Shown: in pieces, positions 8,426 to 15,224 of the stretch
Numbering within the stretch: the first letter of the stretch is position 1
How the letters are laid out: each line of letters opens with the position of its first letter
Assembly (NCBI RefSeq): GCF_000526515.1
Contig: NZ_JAGF01000001.1
Coordinates: 2,542,001 to 2,606,000 of the forward strand
Length of the DNA: 64,000 nucleotides
Direction of reading: 5' to 3'
Source: Cellulomonas sp. KRMCY2
GTDB taxonomy: Bacteria; Actinomycetota; Actinomycetes; Actinomycetales; Cellulomonadaceae
The notes under the pieces: generated by a model
What the model was told of the DNA's origin: nothing
What the model saw: the letters and a program-made list of their open reading frames with translations, nothing else
Databases searched by the model: none
Translations under genes and position numbers: made by a program

Positions 8426-9358
8426 TCAGGCAGACGGGTAGGCCACGTAGGCGAGTCGCCGCGAGTCGGGCGCCCAGCTGTTGACGTTGATGGTGCCCTG
8501 GCCCCCCTGCAGCGCGATGCGGCCGCGAGTGCCGCGGGTGGCGAGGTCAACGAGCACGAGCTCGACGGGCAGGTCGGCCGGATGGCCGAGCGTGGCCGGC
8601 GGGTAGCTCAGGTAGCTCAGCAGGCGCCCGTCGGGGGACACGTGCGGGAACCAGTTGACCCGTTCGTCGTCCGTCAGCTGTTCCGTCGTGTCGTCGGCGA
8701 GCCTGTGCCGGAACACCTGTGCGTGGCCAGGCGCCGTCGAGGCGATCTCGGAGTTGAACCACAGCCAGGCGCCGTCGGGCGAGAACTCGGGGCCGTCGGC
8801 CACCGAGAAGCCGTTGCCGATCAGCGCCTCACGACCCGTCGACACGTCGAGGGTCCACAGCCTGCGGATTCCGAATTCGTCGTCGCCCAGCACCTCTGTG
8901 CCGACAAACGCGAGGACGCGGCCGTCCGGCGAGATTCCGTGCAGGAAGTGACGAAAGGCGCGCGCAGGGTCCTTGTCCGACGTGACCCGTCGGACCGGCC
9001 CACCCCGCCAGGGCGCGGTGTAGAGATGCCCGTCGTTGACCGAGACGACGTGCAGCGACCCGTCGGGCGACAGGATGTGGTCGTTGTTGACGTCCGTAGG
9101 GACACCGTCGAGCGCGATCGGCTCGAGCCCAGCCGGATCCTCGAGGTCGACCCGGAACAGCCGTCCGTCGGCATTGAGCACGATCCAGCGCCCGGACGGG
9201 TGCCAGTTCGGCGACTCGAACAGCCACTCGGCCGAATCGAGGACCAGGACGGACTCACCCGTCTCGACGTCCAGGACGAACAACTGGGCGCGCTGCCCCG
9301 CGGCCAGCGTCCGTACCCACCGCACGGGCTCCGCAGCCGCCCCTGCCGGCGCGGTCAC
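8426..9358 (-). CDS. TolB/PD40-type beta-propeller protein
   Basis: This is a 310-residue protein made of repeated propeller blades. Repeats of the form W-x-PDG-x-x-L-x-F/Y are visible, such as HILSPDGSLHVVSV, GISPDGRVLAFVG, EFSPDGAWLWFNS, HVSPDGRLLSYLSY and WAPDSRRLAYVAY. There is no signal peptide, so it is probably cytosolic. The GTG at 9358 overlaps the stop of the upstream UPF0303 gene (GTGA), which shows translational coupling. Similar proteins are often annotated as oligogalacturonate-lyase-like (PL22) or as TolB-like; the former would suit a pectin-degrading neighbourhood but cannot be fixed from sequence alone. Confidence 0.8.
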   Translation of the reverse strand: MTAPAGAAAEPVRWVRTLAAGQRAQLFVLDVETGESVLVLDSAEWLFESPNWHPSGRWIVLNADGRLFRVDLEDPAGLEPIALDGVPTDVNNDHILSPDGSLHVVSVNDGHLYTAPWRGGPVRRVTSDKDPARAFRHFLHGISPDGRVLAFVGTEVLGDDEFGIRRLWTLDVSTGREALIGNGFSVADGPEFSPDGAWLWFNSEIASTAPGHAQVFRHRLADDTTEQLTDDERVNWFPHVSPDGRLLSYLSYPPATLGHPADLPVELVLVDLATRGTRGRIALQGGQGTINVNSWAPDSRRLAYVAYPSA

Positions 9359-9858
9359 CTGCGCACCTGCCCGGCCAGGTGCGCCCGCAGGGCCTCGACG
9401 ACCAGCATGTGGTCCTCCAGGTCGGTCAGGCCGGACACGGTTGCGACCGCCACGAGCCCGGCACCGGCGACGACCACGGGGAACGCCCCACCCGCCAGGG
9501 TGTGCACCGCGGGGTCGAGCCAGCCGTGGTCCGACGGCGAGATGCCGGCCTCGGCGAACCGCCGCTGCAGGAGCAGCGTGCTGACCTCGAAGCGGAACAC
9601 GGTCGCCGTCTTGCGCTCGACCCAGCGGTCGTTGTCCGCTGTAGCCCCGGGCAGCGCGGCGTGGAACAGCACCTGGGACGGGCGGCGGATGTCGACGACC
9701 GCACCAAGGCCGCGGGCCTGCGCCTGGTGCACGATGCTGCTGCCGATCTCCCAGGCGGTGGCGAGGGTGAACGACCCGAGCACGAGCTCGGCCTCCTGTC
9801 GCTCGATCTCCTCGATCCCGTCGCGCACCTCCCGCGCGGCTGCGTCCTTGTCGTTCAC
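9355..9858 (-). CDS. UPF0303 / heme-degrading-domain family protein
   Basis: This small protein of about 167 residues belongs to the UPF0303 group of the GlcG/HbpS-like fold. Conserved blocks are AVVDIRRPSQVLFHAALPG, then ADNDRWVERK and HTLAGGAFPVVV, and VSGLTDLEDHMLVVEAL near the end. The reaction is unknown; some relatives bind heme or small aldehydes. A GTG at 9858 with GGAGGG seven bases upstream is chosen; an ATG at 9873 has a ribosome-like GAGGG directly abutting it. It is first in a three-gene minus-strand operon and is divergent from the TetR gene. Confidence 0.8.
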   Translation of the reverse strand: MNDKDAAAREVRDGIEEIERQEAELVLGSFTLATAWEIGSSIVHQAQARGLGAVVDIRRPSQVLFHAALPGATADNDRWVERKTATVFRFEVSTLLLQRRFAEAGISPSDHGWLDPAVHTLAGGAFPVVVAGAGLVAVATVSGLTDLEDHMLVVEALRAHLAGQVRR

Positions 9859-9970
9859 GCCTCGACCCTCCATCCCTCGGGCAGCAGCGCTGCCGGTGCA
9901 CGACTACTGGCGAGGTCCACCGGCTGGCCCCGCCACCGTCTTGGTCTCCGCTCGTCGCCACACCTGTGAG

Positions 9971-9991
9971 TCAATCGTAAATGACCGTTGA
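9971..9991. promoter_or_regulatory. Putative TetR operator
   Basis: An imperfect 21-bp palindrome TCAATCGTAAATGACCGTTGA (outer arms TCAA/TTGA, inner GT-A-T-AC) lies between the divergent UPF0303 operon and the tetR gene. TetR proteins usually bind such sites in their own divergent promoter region. Binding is inferred from position and symmetry only. Confidence 0.4.
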
Positions 9992-10033
9992 GCTTCCGCA
10001 CAAGAGCCGTGGCCGGCCGGTACGCTCGAACCT

Positions 10034-10723
10034 GTGTCCGAGGCGACCGCACCACGCCGCGGCCCCTACCGCAGGGGCATCGAGACCCGTGTGCGCGTGG
10101 TCGACACGGCCATCGAGGTGTTCGGCCGCCGCGGATACCGGGGTGGCACCCTGCAGGCCGTCGCAGATGGCGCCGGTATCACCCCAGGCGCCATCGTCCG
10201 GCTCTTCGGCTCGAAGGAGAACCTGCTCCTGGCGGTCTTCGACGAGTGGGACCGCCGTCAGGAGGAGCTGATCGGCGGCAGTGGTGAGCGCGGCGTGGCG
10301 CTGCTGCGGCGCACCGAGGTCCTCATGGCCCACCACGTCACCCACCCCGGCCTGCTCGAGCTCCACGTCCGCCTCGGCGCCGAGGCGCTCGACCCCGACG
10401 CGCCAGCGCACGCCCCGATCGTCGAGCGCTATGCACGTGTCCGCTCGGCCCTCGTCGGCCACGTCCTTGAGGCGTGCGCTGCCGGCGACCTCGCCCCCCT
10501 GGACGAGGCGTCGGCCCTCCATCAGGTTCGCGAGCTCACCGCGACCATGGACGGGCTCCAGCTCCAGTGGCTTCTGGACCCGTCCATGGACCTGCTCGCC
10601 ACCTACTCCCGCTACCTCGAGGAATGGCTCGCCCGGCTAGGTGTACTCGGCCGTCAGGTTGTTGACAGGCGGCTGGTGGGTGGTAGTACTCCGAGGGTGC
10701 TGCGGCGACGTCGAGTGTTGTAG
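10034..10723 (+). CDS. TetR/AcrR-family transcriptional regulator, C-terminus altered
   Basis: This is a DNA-binding repressor of 229 residues. The N-terminal helix-turn-helix is clear: RVVDTAIEVFGRRGYRGGTL then AGITPGAIVRLFGSKENLL at about residues 20-70. The rest is a helical ligand-binding domain. A GTG start at 10034 is used. From about residue 203 the coding sequence runs into the reversed end of an IS481 remnant, giving a non-conserved basic tail (VVDRRLVGG...RRRRVL); the original stop was probably lost when the element arrived. It likely controls the divergent UPF0303-propeller-Gfo/Idh operon. Confidence 0.85.
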   Translation: MSEATAPRRGPYRRGIETRVRVVDTAIEVFGRRGYRGGTLQAVADGAGITPGAIVRLFGSKENLLLAVFDEWDRRQEELIGGSGERGVALLRRTEVLMAHHVTHPGLLELHVRLGAEALDPDAPAHAPIVERYARVRSALVGHVLEACAAGDLAPLDEASALHQVRELTATMDGLQLQWLLDPSMDLLATYSRYLEEWLARLGVLGRQVVDRRLVGGSTPRVLRRRRVL

Positions 10724-11085
10724 TGCTCGAGCCTGGGGGCAAGGGTGGCGGCGCGTTCGGCGTTGCTGGTGAAGACCTGGCGGTAGGCCCATTCGGTCTG
10801 CAGGGTGCGGTTGAGTCTCTCGACCTTGCCGTTCTGCCAGGGGCGGTGCGGCTTGATGAAGATCTGCTTGGCGCCCAGATCGGCGGCGACGTCGCGGCCA
10901 AGGGCGCGCCAGCCGCCGCGGTCGGGGATGCGTCCGACCTTCTTGGCGTCCATGTGGACCAGCTCGCCGGGCCGGTCGCGTTCGTAGCGCACCGCGGTGG
11001 CCTTGCTGGCCCGGATGACCACGCCGGTGGGCGGGTCCATGTCGGCCAGCAGCGGCATGCCTCGCCGGCGCAGGCGTGGTGATCG
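10637..11085 (-). mobile_element. IS481-family transposase remnant
   Basis: This is a degenerate copy of an IS481-type DDE transposase. From its start it reads YERDRPGELVHMDAKKVGRI and GGWRALGR, then skips the central catalytic part and resumes at RPWQNGKVERLNRTL, WAYRQVFTSNAER and HYNTRRRRSTLG. These match the family's PGELVH-D-KK-GRI and GKVERFNRTL blocks. A frameshift near the end moves the last residues (NNLTAEYT) to another frame. The middle of the gene is deleted, so the element is dead. It abuts a Gfo/Idh remnant on one side and the 3' end of tetR on the other. Confidence 0.88.
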
Positions 11086-11091
11086 ACTCAC

Positions 11092-11212
11092 GCACAGCAC
11101 GTGCTGGCCCGCGGCGACGGCCCGACGGACGCAACGTCCGTGCACTGACGCCGGCGTCGATGCCGTCCTCCTCGACGAGCTGGGCACAGCCGGCGACAAC
11201 ACGGTCCTGCGA
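11092..11212 (-). pseudogene. Gfo/Idh dehydrogenase N-terminal fragment
   Basis: About 40 codons related to residues 50-95 of the intact Gfo/Idh enzyme at 7405-8394 remain. They read RVVAGCAQLVEEDGIDA in one frame and, after a small deletion and frameshift, ASVHGRCVRRAVAAGQHVLC in another. The intact enzyme has RVVASYAELVEDDGVDA and ASLHGPWVRRAVAAGKHVLC. The IS481 remnant begins where the fragment stops. It lies upstream of and divergent from the intact lacI gene, suggesting the original arrangement was a Gfo/Idh gene divergent from its LacI regulator. Confidence 0.85.
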
Positions 11213-11322
11213 CACCTCAGTTGGCTCGCTGGGGACGCTCAGCCGACGGGCACGATGACGTCGTGGGATCGGTTCCACTCCCTCGTCCGTGAGGGGTGGC
11301 ATCCTAGCGATCCAACCGCTAC

Positions 11323-11334
11323 TGTGACGTTTCA
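11323..11334. promoter_or_regulatory. Operator-like site overlapping the lacI -10
   Basis: TGTGACGTTTCA sits 19 bases before the lacI start codon and overlaps a TACTGT -10 element (11320-11325). Its core ACGTTT is shared in reverse orientation with the tandem sites CTAAACGTATCA upstream of the transport operon at 12506-12531. This suggests LacI autoregulation, inferred from sequence similarity only. Confidence 0.4.
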
Positions 11335-11353
11335 GCGAGCCCGAGGGGGAGTC

Positions 11354-12343
11354 ATGGCGAAGGCCGTCACCGCGAAGGACGTCGCGCGCGCCGCCGGGGT
11401 CTCGCAGGCGACGGTGAGCTACGTCATCAACAACACCCCGACGCAGACGATCTCTGCCGACACCCGCGCGCGCGTGCTCGCCGCGGTCGCAGACCTCGGC
11501 TACACCCCGTCGGCCGCCGCGCGTGCGCTGCGCCGAGGGACCAGCGACGTTGTGCTCCTGCTGCTGCCGGACGTCCCCTTCGGCCCCGTCGTGGCCCACG
11601 TCATCGAGCAGCTCACCGACGACCTCGAACCCGCCGGCCTGACCACTGTGACCCGCCGGATGCGCGCGGGCTCCTCCGTCGCGGCGCTGTGGCGCGAGAT
11701 CCGGCCCGTCGCGGTCGTCGTCGTCGGCGGACTCGCCGATCACGACGAGCAGGACATGCGCGCCGCCGGGATCCACGTCCTCAGCACCATGCTCTCGACG
11801 TCCGCCGGGCATGTCGGCGCCGACGTGCCCCAGACCCTCATCGGGCGGCTCCAGGTGGAGCACCTCGCAGCGACCGGCCACCGCCGGATCGGCTACGCCG
11901 CGCCCGACGACGCCCGCGTCAGCGACTTCTACCGGCTGCGCCTTGACGGCGTGCGTTCGGCGTGCCTCGACCTTGGGCTGGACGACCCCGTCGTGCTGCC
12001 GGTCCACCTCGACGCGGCCGAGGCCGAGGTCGCGGTCCGGGCCTGGCTCGACCGCGCGGAGCCCGTCACCGGGGTCTGCGCCTACAACGACGAGACGGCC
12101 TTTGCGGTGCTCGCCGGCCTCCACCGCGCAGGCCTCAGCGCCCCCGGCGACCTGGCCGTCATCGGGGTGGACAACATCCCGCTCGCGAGTCTCGCGAGCC
12201 CACCCCTGACCACGATCGACCAGAACATCGACGCCGTCGCCGCCTATCTCGCGGCTGAGGTAGTCCACCTCGTGCAGGGCGGGCCCGCGCCGCACCCGCT
12301 CACCGTCGACAACGTGCGTCTGGTGATCCGCGAGTCGGCCTGA
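11354..12343 (+). CDS. LacI-family transcriptional regulator of the glycan operon
   Basis: This is a 329-residue DNA-binding repressor. The N-terminal helix-turn-helix reads TAKDVARAAGVSQATVSYVI with the hinge helix region STPSAAARALRR-like at about residue 50, and the C-terminal sugar-binding domain ends VDNIPLASLASPPLTTIDQN. The ATG at 11354 follows a strong GAGGGGGA ribosome site. The next gene downstream is the solute-binding protein of an oligosaccharide importer, preceded by tandem operator-like repeats, so this protein is the likely local repressor. A truncated relative of its C-terminus lies at 7108-7399. The inducer is presumably an oligosaccharide or breakdown product imported by the operon. 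Confidence 0.93.
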   Translation: MAKAVTAKDVARAAGVSQATVSYVINNTPTQTISADTRARVLAAVADLGYTPSAAARALRRGTSDVVLLLLPDVPFGPVVAHVIEQLTDDLEPAGLTTVTRRMRAGSSVAALWREIRPVAVVVVGGLADHDEQDMRAAGIHVLSTMLSTSAGHVGADVPQTLIGRLQVEHLAATGHRRIGYAAPDDARVSDFYRLRLDGVRSACLDLGLDDPVVLPVHLDAAEAEVAVRAWLDRAEPVTGVCAYNDETAFAVLAGLHRAGLSAPGDLAVIGVDNIPLASLASPPLTTIDQNIDAVAAYLAAEVVHLVQGGPAPHPLTVDNVRLVIRESA

Positions 12344-12475
12344 CCCCGCGAGACGACACCCCGACCTGCGGGTGCTCGACCCCTGTGTCGTCGGACTGGG
12401 ACGTGCCGTGGGCGGTCTCGCGTGACGGCTCGACCCACCTCGAATGACGGGCGCATAACGATTCCATCACGACTC

Positions 12476-12504
12476 TTGCGATCACGGGTCCGCTCATCTA
12501 GCGT
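12476..12504 (+). promoter_or_regulatory. Promoter of the glycan importer/hydrolase operon
   Basis: TTGCGA (12476-12481) and TAGCGT (12499-12504) are spaced by exactly 17 bases, a good fit to a housekeeping-sigma promoter. The expected transcription start lies inside the tandem operator repeats, so bound repressor would block it. Confidence 0.55.
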
Positions 12505-12505
12505 A

Positions 12506-12531
12506 CCTAAACGTATCACCTAGACGTATCA
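12506..12531. promoter_or_regulatory. Tandem 13-bp operator-like direct repeats
   Basis: CCTAAACGTATCA and CCTAGACGTATCA follow each other without a gap and differ at one base. Each has a central ACGT, like LacI-family half-palindromes with a central CG. They start one base after the -10 element, the classical place for a repressor to block initiation. The adjacent lacI gene at 11354 is the likely source of the binding protein. Confidence 0.6.
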
Positions 12532-12575
12532 GTGGCGGATTGCCCCGCCCGACCCGATGCACTCAAGGGAGAGTC

Positions 12576-14120
12576 ATGCGCAGACGTTTGCTGGCAGCCG
12601 GATCTGTCGCCCTCATGCTCGGCCTCACCGCCTGTGGTGGCGGCTCGAGCACCGACGACGCCACCGAGGGGCCCGACGGCACCGCGACCGGCGGCACCCT
12701 GACCCTGGCCCCCGTCGTGGTCGCCCAGCCATGGGACCTCAAGGACGCGGGCCTCGGCAACAACGTTACCTACTACCAGCCGGTCTACGACCAGCTGTTC
12801 CGCCTCTCGCCCGAGGCCGAGACCGGCCCCAACCTGGCCACCGAGTGGGAGTACGACGAGGCGCTGACCACGCTCACCGTCACCCTGCGCGAAGACGTCG
12901 TCTTCACCGACGGCACGCCTTTCAACGCCGAGGCCGTCGCCGCCAACCTCATGCACACCAAGACCGGCACCAACGAGGCTGCCAACCAGCTGAAGTCCGT
13001 CGAGAGCGTCGACGTCGTGGACGAGTTCACCGCGGCGATCCACCTGAGCGCCCCGGACCCGTCACTGGTCTCCAACCTCGGCAACACGGCCGGCATGATG
13101 GCCTGCCCGGACGCCCTCGGCACCCCCGAGCTGCAGACCACCCCGTGCGGGAGTGGCCCCTACGTCCTGGACGAGGCGAACACGACAGTCGACGCCAAGT
13201 ACACGTTCATCCGCAACGAGGACTACTGGAACACCGAGGCCTTCCCGTTCGACATGGTCGTCCTGACGCCGCTGACGGACTCCACCGCCATCCTCAACGC
13301 CCTGCAGAGCGGTCAGGTGGACGGCGCGCTGATCACCGACTCGAAGAACATCGCGACGGTCGAGAGCGCCGGTCTCAACACCGTGCAGTACTCGGCCGGC
13401 TCCATCATGGGCTTCTACATCTGGGACCGCGCCGGCACGATTCAGCCTGCGCTGGCCGACGTCCGGGTACGCCAGGCGATCAACTACGCGTTCGACCGCC
13501 AGGCGATCATCGACACGGCGCTCCTGGGCCTGGGCTCGCCGCATGCCCAGATGTTCAACGCCCAGACTGTGGCGTACGACGAGGCGCTCAACGACCAGTA
13601 CCCGTATGACCCGGAGAAGGCCATGGAGCTGCTCGCCGAGGCCGGCTACGCCGATGGCTTCGAGCTCGTCATGCCCGACCTGTCTGCCTTCAACGCCGGT
13701 GCGCAGGCCGCGATCGTCGAGCAGCTGGGTGCCGTCGGCATCACCGTGACCCTCGATGCCGCACCGCTGGACACGGTCATCAACGACATGCTCGCAGGCA
13801 AGTGGGCCACGGGCTTCTTCCAGCTCGACTCGTTCCGCCCGTGGGACACCATCCAGATCCAGCTCACGCCGGACGCTCTGTGGAACCCGTTCAAGTACGA
13901 GGACCCGATCGTCACCGACCTGATCAACGAGGCGCAGATGGCCACCGGTGAGGAGCAGGACGCGCTGTTCCTGGAGCTCAACACCTACATCGCCGAGCAG
14001 GCCTGGAACGCGCCGTGGACCGAGGCGCAGGCTACCTACGCCACGTCCACGCGGGTTGAGGTCGTGCCGCAGAACTTCAGCTCGGTCCCGGCTCTGTACA
14101 ACTACAGCCCGGCCAGCTGA
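12576..14120 (+). CDS. ABC transporter solute-binding lipoprotein, family 5 (peptide/oligosaccharide)
   Basis: This is a 514-residue extracellular binding protein that captures the substrate for the DppBCDF-type importer downstream. A signal peptide (MRRRLLAAGSVALMLGLTA) ends in the lipobox LTAC, so it is anchored to the membrane by a lipidated cysteine at residue 20. The mature protein has the family-5 pattern, with LATEWEYDEALTTLTVTLRE and VRQAINYAFDRQAI. The ATG at 12576 follows AAGGGAGAG. In actinobacteria such systems often import plant oligosaccharides rather than peptides, and the GH43, GH42, GH3 and GH78 genes in the same run support that here. A long hairpin follows the stop codon. 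Confidence 0.93.
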   Translation: MRRRLLAAGSVALMLGLTACGGGSSTDDATEGPDGTATGGTLTLAPVVVAQPWDLKDAGLGNNVTYYQPVYDQLFRLSPEAETGPNLATEWEYDEALTTLTVTLREDVVFTDGTPFNAEAVAANLMHTKTGTNEAANQLKSVESVDVVDEFTAAIHLSAPDPSLVSNLGNTAGMMACPDALGTPELQTTPCGSGPYVLDEANTTVDAKYTFIRNEDYWNTEAFPFDMVVLTPLTDSTAILNALQSGQVDGALITDSKNIATVESAGLNTVQYSAGSIMGFYIWDRAGTIQPALADVRVRQAINYAFDRQAIIDTALLGLGSPHAQMFNAQTVAYDEALNDQYPYDPEKAMELLAEAGYADGFELVMPDLSAFNAGAQAAIVEQLGAVGITVTLDAAPLDTVINDMLAGKWATGFFQLDSFRPWDTIQIQLTPDALWNPFKYEDPIVTDLINEAQMATGEEQDALFLELNTYIAEQAWNAPWTEAQATYATSTRVEVVPQNFSSVPALYNYSPAS

Positions 14121-14126
14121 ATCAAC

Positions 14127-14168
14127 GGGTGCGTGGGTGGGCCGGTGAGCCGGTCCACCCACGCACCC
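14127..14168 (+). promoter_or_regulatory. 14-bp perfect hairpin after the solute-binding gene
   Basis: GGGTGCGTGGGTGG (14127-14140) pairs perfectly with CCACCCACGCACCC (14155-14168); the loop can form an inner CCGG/CCGG pair. It starts 6 bases after the stop and has no U-tract, and the operon continues. It probably protects the upstream mRNA or partly stops transcription so that binding protein exceeds permease. Confidence 0.7.
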
Positions 14169-14282
14169 CCCGGCCGCTCACCGGCGGCATCACCAACGCC
14201 ACCCGCAACCAGCACCACCGAGCAGCAGCACCGTCGCTGCAACCGCCGTGCACGCCACCCGCCGCCGTCGTCAGGGGCAGCC

Positions 14283-15224
14283 ATGCTGATGTTCTTCCTC
14301 CGCCGAACCCTTTCCGGGATCGTCCTCGTTCTGGTCGCCGCATCGGCCATCTTCGCGCTCATGAGCCTGTCGGACGACGCCGTCGCCCGCTCCATCGCCG
14401 GGCAGACCGCTTCTGCGGAGCAGGTCGCCGCCAAGGCCGCCGAGTTGGGCCTGGACCAGCCCCTCTTCAGCCGCTACGTCGACTGGCTGACCGCGCTGCT
14501 GAACGGTGACCTGGGCAGCTCCTGGTACTCCGGTCAGCCGGTCACCACGATCATCTCGGCCAAGCTGCCGGTGACGCTCTCCATCCTGCTGGTCGGCCTG
14601 CTCGCCGCCGCGGTGCTGGCGGTGCTGATCGGTGTGGCCGCTGCCGTCAAGGGTGGGTGGGTCGACCGGGCCGTGCAGTCCCTCGCGATCCTTGGCTTCG
14701 CCGTCCCGTCCTTCCTGCTCGCGCTGGTGCTCTCCGTGACGTTCGCCGTGAACTGGCGGATCTTCCCCGCCGTCGGGTTCGTGCCGATGAGCGAGTCGTT
14801 CAGCGGCTGGATCATGTCGGTCACGCTGCCGGCCGTCGCGCTGGCCATCGGTGCGATGGCCGCCACCGCCCAGCAGGTCCGTGGTTCGATGCTCGACGTG
14901 CTCGGCACGGACTACGTGCGGACGCTGCGCAGCCGCGGCCTGTCGGAACGGAGCCTGCTGTTCCGCCACGCGCTGCGAAACGCCGTTCCGCCGGCCCTGA
15001 CCGTGCTGGGCCTGCAGTTCATCGGCCTGGTCGGTGGTGCGATCGTCGTGGAGAAGGTCTTCGGTCTCTACGGGATCGGCACGGAGATCTTCTCCGCGTC
15101 CTCGGGCGGCGACCAGCCGGTCGTGCTCGGCATCACCGTGGTCCTGGTGATCATCATCGTGCTCGTCAACCTGCTCATGGATGTCGCATACGGCGTGCTC
15201 AACCCCAAGGTGCGTGTGGCATGA
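14283..15224 (+). CDS. ABC transporter permease, DppB type
   Basis: This is the first membrane subunit of the peptide-type importer, 313 residues. It begins with the usual span LMFFLRRTLSGIVLVLV, an external domain containing LGLDQPLFSRYVDWL, and then five spans. The cytoplasmic coupling loop reads TDYVRTLRSRGLSERSLLF at about residues 210-230, the DppB version of the EAA loop. The ATG at 14283 is preceded by AGGGGCA; a second ATG six bases on is possible. Its stop overlaps the next start (ATGA). It follows the binding-protein hairpin after about 115 bases with no gene. Confidence 0.92.
   Translation: MLMFFLRRTLSGIVLVLVAASAIFALMSLSDDAVARSIAGQTASAEQVAAKAAELGLDQPLFSRYVDWLTALLNGDLGSSWYSGQPVTTIISAKLPVTLSILLVGLLAAAVLAVLIGVAAAVKGGWVDRAVQSLAILGFAVPSFLLALVLSVTFAVNWRIFPAVGFVPMSESFSGWIMSVTLPAVALAIGAMAATAQQVRGSMLDVLGTDYVRTLRSRGLSERSLLFRHALRNAVPPALTVLGLQFIGLVGGAIVVEKVFGLYGIGTEIFSASSGGDQPVVLGITVVLVIIIVLVNLLMDVAYGVLNPKVRVA

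Noticed and set aside
10637-12295. 552-codon minus-strand frame across the lacI gene
   Set aside because: It joins IS481 and Gfo/Idh remnant frames to the reverse of lacI. The lacI coding on the plus strand is intact, so the long frame is accidental.
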